A stretch of 64,000 nt of DNA. Origin: Diploptera punctata (Eukaryota; Arthropoda; Insecta; Blattodea; Blaberidae). Both the position numbers and the translations under genes were made by a program. Where the stretch lies: assembly GCA_030220185.1 (NCBI GenBank), contig JASPKZ010007298.1:62001-126000 (forward strand), read 5' to 3'. Under the pieces are notes generated by a model that saw nothing but the letters and a program-made list of their open reading frames with translations, did no database searches and had not been told where the DNA came from. Every line of letters begins with the position of its first letter. Position 1 is the first letter of the stretch. Of this stretch, positions 21,603-32,447 are shown one piece after another.

Positions 21603-21975
21603 ATTGAATGAAATATAAAATGTACAAGATAGAAAACTGAAAAAAAAATGCTATTAATAAGAAATAATACATTTAGTTCTGGTGAAAATTCATTATTTAA
21701 CAAGTTATAGCTTTGTATCGTGATAAGATAGTTATGAAAGATTGCAAAGAAAACATTAAACATTAATGAACTGATCGTTATCTGAAGTAATGTAAAAATG
21801 TATGAAACTCACTTGGATCAATTTCACCATCAGATGTTACGGCTTTCCCCGTGTATAATGCATAGCTTAAACTGGCGTAATACAGTTACCTCTGTTGGTG
21901 AAACCGACCCTTAGTAATAAGTCACCATAGATCATGGTTTATTATAATAAAACACTGCGACAACATTGGTAAACC
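21603..21975. other. No recognised feature
   Basis: AT-rich sequence between two SINEs. Confidence 0.5.
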
Positions 21976-21976
21976 A

Positions 21977-22317
21977 GTCCACCGTTGTGGTCTCGAGATA
22001 GCGTGCTGCCTTGTCACGCAGAGGGCCCGGGTTCGATCCCCGCTCGGGACAAGTTTCTTGGGTGACGTTTTATCGGGGTTTTTCCTCACCTGTAAGACAA
22101 ATGCCAGGATACTTTAAGGCCCAATCGGTCCCCGAACATATTCAGGCAATCATAATCATCAATAGCATATTCACCTCATTAGATTAAGTTTAGGTTTAAG
22201 GCCTCTCCTGGCGCATCTTTACCCATCGTCATCGCCCATCATATCATTGGGGCAGCGTAACCCCGACTTCCAGGCGCCCCAACCTAAGAAGTGGGTTACA
22301 ATACGTCAATGCCAGGA
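21977..22317 (+). mobile_element. Chimeric SINE (A head, B tail), 5' part
   Basis: Head gtccaccgttgtggtctcg, B-box gggttcgatcccc, then ggtttaaggcctctcctggc and ggcgccccaacctaagaag. The SINE is broken at gccagga by the foldback element and resumes at 23157 (ggagagaatacctgaaatgt, gcattggacaaaaaaa), ending near 23210. Confidence 0.8.
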
Positions 22318-23156
22318 TAGTCCGAGATCCGACTGCAAGATTACTAAGTTCATCGAGTGTAGGAACAAAATCAATTTTTTTTCATAAAATTGTGAATGAC
22401 TGAATACATTTTTGCAGAGTTGCCTATTAAAATTCGGCCGCCAGTATGTTTAATTAAAATATAATTTATTTATTTATTCGAAATAATTTAATTCACTTGT
22501 TATTAAAATAAATTATAATCCAGTTCGCAAAAATCGGTGAATAGAGCTTGAAAAGCTTTGGTTGCCATTGCACACTTGACCGTAAACCTCCTCGCGGCTA
22601 CAGCAGGCTGTGACACCAATCAGTAATAAAATGGTGGTGAGTAAGTATTTATTATTTTATATTGTTCCCTCGCAGCGGGAAGTAAAACCACTGCCTTTTA
22701 TGTATACTACGTACAAAGTATATAGCCTACAAAAATGTATCCAAAAGGTAGTGTTAATATACATTATACGAAACAAATCAAGCATTTTAAATGAACTGAA
22801 CTTTATTTTAAACAATATAAAACAATAAATATGTTCTTACCGTCATTTTATTACTGATTGGTGTCACAGCCTGCTGTAGCCGCGAGGAGGTTTAGGCCAA
22901 GTTTGCAATGACAACCAAAACTTTTCAAGCTCTATACATCGATTTCTGCGAACTGGATTATAATTTATTTTAATAACAAGTTAATCAAATTATTTCGAAT
23001 AAATTGATTAATTATATTTTAACTAAACATACTGGCGGCCGAATTTTAATAGGCAACTCTGCAAAAATGTATTCAGTCATTCACAATTTTATGAAAAAAA
23101 TTGGTTTTGTTCCTACATTCGATGAACGTAGTAATCTTGCAGCCGGACTTGGACTA
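22318..23156. mobile_element. 839-bp foldback element with ~315-bp inverted arms
   Basis: The left arm (22318-22632) starts tagtcc(g)ag. The right arm (22843-23156) is its reverse complement with scattered mismatches. The SINE target gccaGGAgagaatacc is interrupted, with GGA on both sides (22315-22317 and 23157-23159), giving a 3-bp TSD. The 210-bp centre is AT-rich, carries a short open frame without a domain, and resembles DNA at 23.8 and 38.3 kb. No transposase; presumably mobilised in trans. Confidence 0.8.
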
Positions 23157-23212
23157 GGAGAGAATACCTGAAATGTCGAATGACAAACAGGTGGCATTGG
23201 ACAAAAAAAAAA
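23157..23212 (+). mobile_element. Chimeric SINE, 3' remainder
   Basis: Continues the SINE split at 22317: gagaatacctgaaatgtcga, gacaaacaggtggcattgga and an A-rich end. Confidence 0.75.
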
Positions 23213-23639
23213 TCCTGAACCATCTGTGAAAATGTAGGTAGAGTTTTGTTCCAGCCTGTATAAAATATAATCTTTATTGGTAAATATATTAACTTGACTA
23301 TTAACACGTCCAAATCATGTTATACCCTTATCTTTGAAACACATTACTATTAAGAGATCTGTTTATAGCGTGCAGTTACTGTTATAGAATATGTAGGCTA
23401 TTGTTTCGTTAATGAGTATTTTGATCCTCTACATTATATTCCACTATCACAGTCTATTGTTACTACTACTATTACCGTTACTACTAATATTACTTCCTGT
23501 ATATAAAAAAAAAGTTTGGAATCTCTAAATAATACCATAAATATTATTTTTATTTTAATAAACTTGCCCAAAGAGTGTCTGCAAAACATGACAAGTTATA
23601 CGTCTTAAAAATAGAGAACTACACAGGACTATTCAGAAA

Positions 23640-23990
23640 GGAGGAGCAGACTTCAAACATTTATTTTTTGCGCGATAGTGTGTTTTGTTATACTTACAGC
23701 AATGGTGATCCGTGATTGAAAGTTCAACTTCATACATTTCGGGATTGCCAACCTAAATAACTATAGGCCTACTGTAATATTACATTTACACCCATGTGCG
23801 GGAAGTAAAACCACTGCCATTTATTTATACTATGTACATTGTATATATAAAAATATCCAAAAAGTAATGTTAATAAACATTATACGAAACAAATCACTGC
23901 ATTTTAAATGAACTGAACTTTATTTGAAACAATATAAAACAATAAATACCTACTTGCGACCATGTTATCAATAATTGTTCTCAAGGCCTC
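23640..23990 (+). repeat. Relative of the foldback element's core
   Basis: gcgggaagtaaaaccactgc, acattatacgaaacaaatca and gaactgaactttatt are shared with 22.67-22.83 kb and, inverted, with 38.28-38.45 kb. The part before 23780 (ttgcgcgatagtgtg, cgggattgccaac) matches 38.46-38.58 kb inverted. Confidence 0.6.
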
Positions 23991-24029
23991 CTGTTGTTTC
24001 AACTAATAAACATTGTCCACACTGTTAAC

Positions 24030-24062
24030 GTTATTCCATCCATCCATCCATCCATCCATCCA
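24030..24062. repeat. (CATC)n microsatellite
   Basis: Short CATC tetranucleotide run abutting the 3' end of the following minus-strand SINE. Confidence 0.85.
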
Positions 24063-24394
24063 TAGTAATTCTGCCCGAGGGCAGGTCTTTCACTATAATC
24101 ATAGCATTTTCATGCTATGCTTTGCAGCTTTACTAGGGAATTGTAGGTGTGGTAGCTCCAGTTGCTTTCCACACCGGTGAAGGGTGATGATGATGATGAT
24201 AATGATGATAACATGATGATGATGATGGCCGTATGATTTCGGGGACCGTTTGGGCCTTAAAGTGTTCCTGACATTTGTCTTACAGGTGAGGAAAACCCCG
24301 ATAAAAACCTCACCCAGAAAAACTGCCCCGAGGATCGAACCCGGACCCACTTCGTGACAAGGCAGCACACTACCTCGAGACCACAGCGGTGGAC
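24057..24394 (-). mobile_element. tRNA-derived SINE, family A
   Basis: Minus-strand copy with intact head (gtccaccgctgtggtctcg), (ATC)n core including a short duplication, and 3' end next to the CATC run. Confidence 0.85.
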
Positions 24395-24444
24395 TAATAT
24401 TACTCAATTGTTTATGACGAACGCACATATTTCCAGCAAATATG

Positions 24445-24620
24445 TTATTATTTAACTATTATTTATTATTTTGAAAACACAAATGCGCAAAAAAAATGTA
24501 CAACGCACGTTTGTGAAGTGTTTTTACAGAATCTCGGAAAATAAAAACCTCGCTATCGCTCGGTTTTTTAAACATTTTCCTCGATTCTGTAAATACCTCT
24601 TTCCACCCTAGCATCGTAAT
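24445..24620. repeat. Dispersed repeat G, palindromic copy
   Basis: tttttacagaatctcgg and ttcctcgattctgtaaa face each other around ctcgctatcgctcgg. Similar fold-back copies lie at 33.9-34.05, 37.5-37.65 and 55.19-55.29 kb. Confidence 0.6.
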
Positions 24621-24692
24621 ATTCTATTTCCAAACTATAAAACATAGAAACACAATTCCAACGTTCCTGGAAAGAGAAAAGATCAAATTTCA

Positions 24693-24990
24693 CTAATTTA
24701 TGCATTCAATATGAGCACCATGTGTTTAACGACAAATATCAAAACAGTGGTTCATTTCTTGCCACACACGAATCAGCTGGTCTCTAGTTATCGAATTCAC
24801 AGATTCAACTATTCGATTTCGCCGATTTTCAAGAGTATTAGACATATGGGGGGATAAAAACACGGTTTTCTTTTTGCGTATTCCCCACAGTATATAAAAT
24901 CACACGGGATCGGAGTAGGGTCTGATGACTTGGGAGGCCACCGTCGATGAAAGTCATTCTTCTGCCCTTCACTCCTCCTTCATCCCAACG
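24693..24990 (-). pseudogene. mariner-like transposase, C-terminal relic
   Basis: Minus-strand translation from 24946 reads WPPKSSDPTPIPCDFILWG, then LENRRNRIVESVNSITRDQL, VWQEMNHCFDICR, a stop, and THGAHIE. The W-P-P-(R)-S-x-D-x-T-P-x-D-F-x-L-W-G box with the final catalytic Asp is characteristic of the DDE domain of Tc1/mariner-type transposases, and the tail R.VWQE......CR...GAHIE is usual for one insect branch. Everything upstream is missing or frameshifted. Confidence 0.7.
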
Positions 24991-25089
24991 TCCTTTTGTG
25001 TCGCCATTTTTTGAAACAAACAATCAACATGACAAACAACAGCGAATTTTTTTTTTTCCACATTAGACAAATTAAAATATATTTAAAAT

Positions 25090-25965
25090 CTTAGATTATA
25101 GAGCTCCGCATATGTATTTTATGTACCTTGGATTAATTGTAGTTCCGCTGCCTTTGAAAAGTGAAGTACAGTTTGTATGAACGACTTCGACGGCAACACG
25201 CGAAAAAAACATTCCGGTTTCGTCAGCGTTAAAAATGTCTCTTAGTTGCATTTCCTGAAATTAAAGTATGCAGTTTCGGTTTCCGCTCACTAACTACACT
25301 TTTGTCCACATTCTTTGATTCTCCGCAAATTTGATTTCACACTACATTGTGTCGTCTTTTCAAACTGTCCAGCCAACCTGAAGTTGCCTTGAAATCGTTC
25401 TTCTCTAGGAATTTAGCAACAGCTAGAACTTGACTTTGGAGCATCGGTCCGGAAATTAGGAGATTTATCTTCAATCACTTTCACTTTTTCGTTTAATGAC
25501 AATGATACATACGTTTTAGCCATCTTTCTTTGGAATTCAGAACGCTACCAGTGAAAGATCGGCCTCAAAAATTAAACTAATTTAAGATTTTACAGTGCAA
25601 TGGTTATTTGTAAGACAGGTATCTGTATTTCGCATTACGGGTGTGTAGTGAGGCCGAAATAAAACTTCAAATACAGGTAGAATCTATATTTCACCCGACG
25701 GCAGGAATCATTCCTTGTTGATTTTTGGCATAACGGAAATTCAATTAAATGGAAACTAATTTATTTCTCTGCCTTTTCGCTATATAAACATGTTTTTCGT
25801 GAATTGTGTAAAAATATAATTCCGTTTCCGCGTTGGACAGATTCCGTTTTATACAAAATAAATACACGTAAAACTACTATTAATTCGCCGGGACCAATAA
25901 ATTTGTTCACATTGGACAGATTTCCGCATTATTCACGTTCCGGATTAAACAAGTTTTAATGTATA
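25090..25965 (-). pseudogene. Tigger/pogo-type transposase, N-terminal relic with 5' UTR
   Basis: The minus-strand frame begins MAKTYVSLSLNEKVKVIED at 25523. After a frameshift come VLAVAKFLEKNDFKATSGW and LDSLKRRHNVV (CENP-B-type DNA-binding helix-turn-helix), a stop, and in another frame IFNADETGMFF, the first Asp (NADET) of the pogo DDE domain. The upstream AT-rich stretch to ~25965 (cattaaaacttgtttaatcc) resembles the 5' UTR of insect Tigger elements. The C-terminal two-thirds are lost, replaced by the mariner-like fragment. Confidence 0.75.
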
Positions 25966-25984
25966 TATATCCTCAACTCGTGTC

Positions 25985-26243
25985 GAACTCAGGGTCGGGT
26001 AGGGACGGGACGGTCGACCACGCCTGACGCACCATCACAGGAGCAGATGAACGAAATTAATGAGATGAGTATGGAGAAATGGTGGAATGAAATTGTGACA
26101 GGGGAAATCAGGAGAAACCCAAGGAAAACCGCCCAAGCTCCGTTTCGTCCACTACAAAACTCAAATGGAGTGATCGAGGCTCGATCTCGGGATCCCAGCG
26201 GTGAGAGGCGAGCATCTAACCGCTTGCGCCACGGAGGCGCCTA
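25985..26243 (-). mobile_element. tRNA-derived SINE, GC-rich type
   Basis: The minus strand begins ggcgcctccgtggcgcaag and cggttagatgctcgcctctc (box A-like), then a degenerate B-box. The body carries gtcgaccgtcccgtcccg at its far end. No second copy here. Confidence 0.6.
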
Positions 26244-26283
26244 ACAATAGAGAAAGAGAGTGATAAAATATGTAGGCCTACTA

Positions 26284-26610
26284 CCAGCTAATACCTGACG
26301 TGCACTGCTACATCTAAATGAATGAAATGTGTTTTTTTTTTATGTTCAGTTGTATAAGTAAGAAGGAAAATAATTATAAATCTATATCGTAATTATTTTT
26401 AGATATCCTGTCCTGAGTATCTGACATTGCCTGTGGATCTATTTATCCCGATCTTCTTGGCATCGATGAGCTGAAAGACCGTAAAATACAGACAAATGCT
26501 GTCGCGGTCTTTTTGTAGAATGTTTTGAGATATTCAATTCTGTGTACATTAATTTGGTGTATTTGTTATGGTTTAATCAAAGTAACCATTTAAACGTCCA
26601 AATTCCTACT
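26284..26610 (-). mobile_element. Helitron-like element, inverted and internally deleted
   Basis: The minus strand ends gcacgtcaggtattagCTGG, a variant of the CTAG end, and contains gccaagaagatcgggata and gacgtttaaatggttac-like words of the 6.3 kb element. The 5' end is missing. Confidence 0.55.
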
Positions 26611-26807
26611 TTTTTTTAGTGCACTTATGCCCCCCCCCTTTTTTAGCTCCGGTCCTCTAGTACGTAGGGTAATATGTTGTCTAATGCTCTGCATCTAACA
26701 CTGAAGCCATTAGCAGTCTTGCTCTCCAATACTTCGAGGTCTTAGAATCGTCATGTTTGACAGCGATACAGTTGTTCGATGACCTTCGTCCATTTCTTCA
26801 TCATAAG

Positions 26808-27562
26808 TAATGCCACGAGTGATCTCCAAATTATCGATAAATTCAGGACTTACGAAGTGAGGAGTGAATTTATCTAGAGAATTTGGAAATCAAGATTGGC
26901 CTTTGTTAGGAATATTTAACGAATTAAATTAAGTTGTTTACTCCCAAATCATTATTTAAATATAGTTATTTTAAAATATTTATATATTTAATGTAAACGG
27001 CGATGTTTGAAAACAAATGAGAAACGATTGTTATGCTTCTTTTGTTCATCACTGCAACCCAGATCATATTATTTATTGCCAAAGGAATGCAATATTCAAA
27101 GAATGCACCCTAGTGGAAAAAAATTTATAACACAACAATATAGGTATTAATTAATTTGTATGTCCTATGATGTAAATATGTCAATTATATTTTTCTTGCA
27201 CGTTATTTCCTGGTAAATAATACGTTTAAGAAAGTGCAAACAGTGGTTTCTTTTTTTTTTCTTCTGTGGTATAATCAATTGCTACAAATGTTTTTATATA
27301 TACTTCCGCAAGCACTATATGTTTACATTCGTGCACTCTATATACAATCTGATAGTCACATTGCTTAGAGGGTCACTCACTTCAAAATAATTCTATGACC
27401 TATTCAGAATGTTAAAAAGAGAGAGCTTGATTCTGTAAAGTGATAAAATTAAACTGATAAAGTCGAGGTGAAAAAACGACTGTAATTGGTTGTAAATAAA
27501 AAATCATTCAAATGTGATTGGTTCATTGACTCCCATTTGGGGCATGAGTTAAATAGTCCCAG
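26808..27562 (+). repeat. R1 repeat, plus-strand copy
   Basis: Starts gtaatgccacgagtgatctcc and follows the R1 order to ggggcatgagttaaatagtcc. A stretch at about 27140-27370 that includes aagaaagtgcaaacagtgg is absent from other copies and is likely a separate insertion. Confidence 0.7.
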
Positions 27563-27572
27563 AAAATTCTCT

Positions 27573-27690
27573 AAATTATGAAAAAGCCTCATTCAAATCA
27601 AGTAGTTTTCGAGTCCATAAAAGACAGACAAACAAACGGACAAACTAACACTCATTGTTATACGTAAAGAAGATATATAGACTATCTACA
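27573..27690 (-). mobile_element. Helitron-like 5' end, fragment
   Basis: The reverse complement reads tcttctttacgtataacaat, gagtgttagtttgtccgttt and gtctgtcttttatggac. This is the TC-start with a TGTTTGT-rich leader seen in insect Helitron-like repeats. No matching 3' end found. Confidence 0.4.
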
Positions 27691-27764
27691 AAAAAATAGT
27701 TAAAATTGGAATTAGTCAAATAGGTATAGTAGAAGATAGAACTTCAGTGTAAATAAAAAGGGCT

Positions 27765-28312
27765 GTTAACTCATATCCCAAACTGAGTCAATGACCAATC
27801 ACATTTCAATGAAGTTCGTTTTACAACCAATCACAGTCGTGTTTCACCTAGATAATTATCGAATTTTGATTACCAAAACAAAGAAAGCTCCTCCTTTTTA
27901 ATATTCTGAACAGGTCAGAGCGTTATTTTGCACTGACTCTCTAACAAATACGTTGAATATAGCAAATAATGAACAGATTCCTTCGACCTACACGTTTGAT
28001 AATTGTGTGTTCAATAATATACGGTATTGTGTTTTTAAATACAGATTTTACTGAGTTGTTTCCGAAAAAAAATATTATAATTAAATTAATTATAATTAAT
28101 AACCTATAATGTTGATTATAATATACAGTTTGACGTGTTTATTTTTTCTCCATTAGGGTGCATTCTTACAATATTGCGATCCTATTTGGCAATAAATAGT
28201 ATGATCAAGTTGCAGTGATGAACAAATGAAACATAACCAAACACTTCTTATTTGTTTTCAAACATCGCCGTTTACATTAAATATATACATATTTTAAAAT
28301 AACTATATTTAA
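27765..28312 (-). repeat. R1 repeat, minus-strand copy
   Basis: Reverse complement of R1 from the gagttaaatagtcat end (here modified) inward to ataaatatggttatttt-like. It faces the 26.8 kb copy, so the two form a large inverted pair with a ~200-bp spacer. Confidence 0.7.
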
Positions 28313-28315
28313 ATA

Positions 28316-28659
28316 GTCCACCACTGTGGTCTCGAGGAGTTAGCGTGCTGCCTTGTCACACAGCGGGCCGGGTTCGATTCCCGGTTCGGACAGACTCCTG
28401 GGTGAGGTTTTTTCGGAGTTTTTCCTCACCTGTAAGACAAATTTCAGGTAGCTTACGACCCAATGGTCCCTGAAAATCATCCGGCCATCATCACCATCAT
28501 CATCCTTATCATCATCCTTGTCATTATCATCATCCTTCACCGGTGTAGAAAGCAACGTGAAGCTACCACACCTATAATTCCTTAGTAAAGGTGCAAAGCA
28601 TAACATCAAAATGCTATGATTTCAGTAAAAGATCTGCCGTCGGGCAGAATTACTATGGA
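28316..28659 (+). mobile_element. tRNA-derived SINE, family A
   Basis: Full-length copy with a 3-bp insertion in the head (gaggagttagcgtg) and (ATC/CTT)n core. It truncates or interrupts the R1 copy before it. Confidence 0.85.
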
Positions 28660-28810
28660 ATAGATTATAGGTTTTAATAACAATTGCTTTGATAAACTTA
28701 ATGTATAGAGCCTATAGGTAGGCCTATTGATAAATCGTGTTGGTTTAAGATTTATGAAGCAAAATCTCAGGTTTGACCCTTGAAATGAGAATTGAAGGAA
28801 TTGTTAATAA

Positions 28811-29345
28811 CACTGGCTAAAATGATTTTTGTCTCATGAGTACCAATAGTTGTACTTAATGCAGTTTTTTTATCGTGTTTTCAAATATGTATGCGAATTT
28901 CTCCATCATCCATAGTTTTTTTTATTTAAATTTCAATTAATGGATTTAAATAATTATTTTTAATAAACATGTTTTCATCCATTGTAAGATAAAACCAAAT
29001 GAGCTAACTCAAATGGTTTCAGCTATGGAAAAGAGATATCAAGGCAAATGGAATCCTAATATGCCGGCCGATTACTATTGGACCATCAATAGGGATGTTC
29101 CACAGGCGAAATGTAGCAGAAAATCGTAATTTCTTATCTTCTAGGTGAGTCCGAATGTTCTAATATTGTGTAATTACGAATGTAGAAAATATTAATGTGT
29201 TTGAAGTTATAAATGCCTGTCTCTCGGAAACCTTGCGTGATGGAGAAAACCCGATATCATATTTGAATTCAGGAGAAAAAATACTATCAGAATCACATTT
29301 TGTTTTTCTGAGACAAAAAAAAAGTGTATTTTTTGTTGCTCAGTG
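28811..29345 (+). mobile_element. 535-bp element with CACTG ends, relative of the 34.35 kb transposon
   Basis: The left end is CACTGGCTAAAATGATTTTTG and the right end, reverse-complemented, is CACTGAGCAACAAAAAATAC. Both share TTTTTGTCTCA a little further in. The interior carries the C-terminal coding fragment described next. The flanks (taa left, ttt right) give no clear TSD. The left ~215 bp recur at 36799-37026. I infer an internally deleted derivative of a transposon related to the one at 34350-36604. Confidence 0.55.
29013..29129 (+). pseudogene. C-terminal fragment of the MADYCW-family protein
   Basis: Encodes VSAMEKRYQGKWN, NMPADYYWTINRDVP and a basic end CSRKS before a stop. It parallels the end of the 34.6 kb gene (MEERYRGRWD, MMADYCWS, HRECP, KSQKR), so it is the last ~39 residues of a second, diverged member of the family. 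Everything upstream is deleted. Confidence 0.75.
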
Positions 29346-29448
29346 TTTTTCGCCCAGTTTTCACTGCAATTATTATTATTACTAATATTAGTCGTACTAA
29401 TAGTAGTATAGTAATAGTAGTTGTAGAGATGGTATTGATCACCTCTAA

Positions 29449-29520
29449 TGAACACACGCACACACACGTGCACACACGCGTACACACGTAAGCACGCACA
29501 CGCGCGCGCGCACACATACA
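29449..29520. repeat. (CA)n microsatellite, compound
   Basis: CA repeats with CG interruptions (cacacgcgcgcgcgcac). They give spurious VCVRV-type frames on the minus strand. Confidence 0.85.
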
Positions 29521-29689
29521 TATATATCGGTATATGTATATTCTCATAAACACACGCATATTCTCGGGTTTTGGACGACGAATGTTTTAATAAACATCTT
29601 TGATATGCGCATAATTCTGTATAAACGGTTGATTTGTGTCAAATATTTGTTTCTCAATTTAGAATCTATTTCGGATTTAAAGACTATCC

Positions 29690-30034
29690 ATCCATAGTAA
29701 TTCTGCCTGTAGGCAGGTCCTTCACTGCAATCATAGCATTTTCATGCTATGCTTGCAGCTTTACTAGGGAATTGTGTAGGTGTGGTAGCTTCCCGTTGCT
29801 TTCCACACCGGTGAAGGATGATGATGATAATGATAATGGTAAGAGTGATAATGATGAGGATGATGGCCATATGATTTCGGGGACCGTTTGGGCCTTAAAG
29901 TTTTCCTGACATTTGTCTGACAGGTGAGGAAAAACCCCGATAAAAACCTCACCCGGAAAAACTGTCCCGACCGGGATCGAACCCGGGCCCGCTGCATGAC
30001 AAGGCAGCACGCTACCTCGAGACCACAGCGGTGG
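29690..30034 (-). mobile_element. tRNA-derived SINE, family A
   Basis: Minus-strand copy with intact head, (ATC/TTA) core and standard 3' end (ccatagtaattctgcc on the plus strand). Confidence 0.85.
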
Positions 30035-30640
30035 ACATAGAGAGTATATTGAGATGGAAATTCTTGAAAACAAGTTTTAAAATATAGCTGATGAATTGAT
30101 TACCGTATATCGTGATAAAAATGAGGGGGAAATTCTAATAACGCGTTGAATCTCTAAAGAATTTGGTTGATTTTCCTGTTTTAAATAACTGGATATGCAT
30201 TTTGTTAGCGAGGGGTTTTTTTATGTTCTGTGTGCCTTAGAAGTACGTTAAATTATGTATAAAAGTTTGGTTTGTGTAATTTTTTGCTTGCTTTGTTTTT
30301 GAAGTTACACGTATGAAGTTAAAATGTAACTTTTATGAGTTTTTTTTATTTGAGTTTGGTATTGTGATTTTGATACAGAGTTGTTGGAAATGTAGTTGGC
30401 GATATTAAATAAGTAAAAACTATGTACCTTTTAGCATATTATAATATAATATTGTAACCTTGAAAGGGCGCTAATGACTGTTGACGTTTAGGCGCAAAAA
30501 AAAAATCACTAAACATAATAATTATTAAAATAATAAACTTTGAAACGTGCGTGGCATCTTAACGTATAGGACATTTCAAAAATAATTTGTTGTAAGTTTT
30601 GATTAAGCCTACGAAATACTATAACTAAGTGACACTATTG
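30035..30640. other. No recognised feature
   Basis: AT-rich sequence without an open frame or a repeat match that I can see. Confidence 0.5.
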
Positions 30641-30644
30641 AATC

Positions 30645-31095
30645 CATAGGTTCATGGCCACTCGGACATAAGCTCTCCAAATATCTCTATACTGAGCTAA
30701 TCATCCCCTATATAATCTACTTCCTCAAATCATGATTCATATTACTTTCCAATCACTCTTGCTCTACAAACTGAGCTTCTCTCTCTCGAGTTCTCCTACA
30801 AGAAGCTTCCATAACCTTCTTTCATTCACCATTCGTGTCACATGTCCTGTCCATCGCAATCTACGAGACTCAACTGTTGTTATTATTATAACTGATTCCC
30901 TATAAAGATCATGTATCTCACGGTTATAAAATTTCTCCATTCACCTGTCCGTTCATCTCTCTTTCGTCCAAATTTTTTCCTAAGAACTAATGCTAAAATA
31001 GTCTTATCTTTTCTCCTCCTTAAAAGGAAAGTTAATGTTTCGCATCCATATAATTTATCTGTGAGAATAACAGTTTTATATATTTTTTAGTTTAA
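30645..31095 (-). mobile_element. LINE RT C-terminal fragment
   Basis: Reverse complement of the 18.2/20.5 kb LINE family. Minus-strand translation carries KLYGCETLTF-like, KKFGRKRDERTGEWRNF-like and RLRWTGHVTRM-like segments, and the low-coordinate end (ccataggttcatggcc) is the 3' end. Multiple frameshifts. Confidence 0.7.
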
Positions 31096-31111
31096 TTATA
31101 TATACAGTATA

Positions 31112-31380
31112 GTCCACAGTGTAGTGGTCTCGAGGTAGCGTGCTGCCTTGTCACACAGCGGGCCCGGGTTCGATCCCCGGTCGGGGCAGTTCTTCTGGAT
31201 GAGGTTTTCATCGGAGTTTTTCCTCACCTGTAAGACATATGTCAGGAAAACTTCAAGGCCCAAACGGTCCCCGAAATCATATGGCCATCATCATCCTTCA
31301 CCGGTGCGGAAAGCAACGGGAAGCTACCACACTTACAATCCCCTAGTAAAGCTGCAAGCATAGCATGAAAGTGCTATGGA
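31112..31380 (+). mobile_element. tRNA-derived SINE, family A, 3'-truncated
   Basis: Head and body intact, core almost without ATC repeats, and it ends at gcatgaaagtgctatgga. The usual ~45-bp tail is missing. Confidence 0.8.
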
Positions 31381-31890
31381 CAGGATAGAAAATACTTTAA
31401 TGATATTAATCGTTTTTAAATTCTCGGATGTAATCATTAATGTAAATATATTTTATACCTCCTATGATTGAACTTTAATATTATGTAGTAATATAAAAGT
31501 TTTAGATTCCCTTGTTCAAGGTAATATCGCTCTTTAAAACCGTAATGTTGAGATGCGATGGTCACACGAAATTCCAGGCAATACCGGAAGCCATTTAATA
31601 CAGAAATGGCTCTGTTAGAGTTTACTGGATTTGTAATATTGCCTACGGAAAGAGAGAGAAAAGTTGTCAACGTCGTTTAATACTTCCTCCAAGTGGAGAG
31701 GAAAATAAACATGGCTCCGAGATATTAGAGCGAGAGCTCATAAAGCTATGAAACACGTCTGTACTTTACAACTCATGTACATTCTGATGCATGGCCATCT
31801 TCTACTCACGTCTATCTGGCATTATATTGTACATAAAACAAAAGACAGTATTAACGATAAATCACATTGAACGGTGCAAACAATAGTAAT
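31381..31890. other. No recognised feature
   Basis: AT-rich sequence. Short minus-strand open frames show no domain. Confidence 0.5.
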
Positions 31891-31891
31891 A

Positions 31892-31999
31892 GTTATTATT
31901 ATTGATTTCGTACATCTCAATGATGGATAAATCATATTTAAAAATATTTAAAAATATGATTTATCCATCATTGAGATGTACGAAATCAATAATAATAAC
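31892..31999. repeat. Inverted repeat at the head of the tRNA-like tandem
   Basis: gttattattattgatttcgt...atcatattt is followed by its reverse complement, aaatatgat...ataataataac, with a ~12-bp spacer. The right arm is the first part of tandem unit 1, so an inverted copy of that unit's start precedes the array. Confidence 0.85.
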
Positions 32000-32154
32000 A
32001 TGGGAAAAGCCGTATTGGCTGTAATGTATAATTCCCAAATATGTCTTCTTAATAAAGGAGCCGCCATTTGCAAGATAGAAGCATGGCTTCATAGCATTTG
32101 GTGGACGGGAATTACAATGTATATAGAGAAAGATTTGCGTTTAGATCGGTACTT

Positions 32155-32227
32155 GCTCAGGTAGCTCAGTCGGTAGAGCACTTGGTCTAGAGAACCAAGG
32201 GTCCCGGGTTCAAGTCCCGGTCTGAGC
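32155..32227 (+). tRNA. tRNA-like sequence, copy 1 (atypical)
   Basis: Folds with a 7-bp acceptor (gctcagg with tctgagc, last pair G-T), D-arm gctc/gagc, T-arm ccggg-ttcaagt-cccgg and a T-rich stretch after it (gtataattttt). The anticodon arm is odd: cttggt pairs with accaag, a 6-bp stem leaving loop ctagaga, one base more than the standard spacing. If read from that loop the anticodon is AGA (Ser), but there is no Ser-type long variable arm. It is probably a tRNA-derived repeat rather than a working tRNA. Confidence 0.45.
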
Positions 32228-32447
32228 GTATAATTTTTCTCTTCAAATATGATTTATCCATCATTGAGATGTACGAAATCAATAATAATAACATGGAAAA
32301 AGCCATATTGGCTGTAATGTATAATTCCCAAATATGTCTTCTTAATAAAGGAGCCGCCATTTGCAAGATAGAAGCATGGCTTCATAGCATTTGGTGGACG
32401 GGAATTACAATGTATATAGAGAAAGATTTGCGCTTAGATCGGTACTT

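Noticed and set aside
22610..22828. 72-residue frame in the centre of the foldback element
   Set aside because: No domain, and the related cores at 23.8 and 38.3 kb do not keep the frame open.
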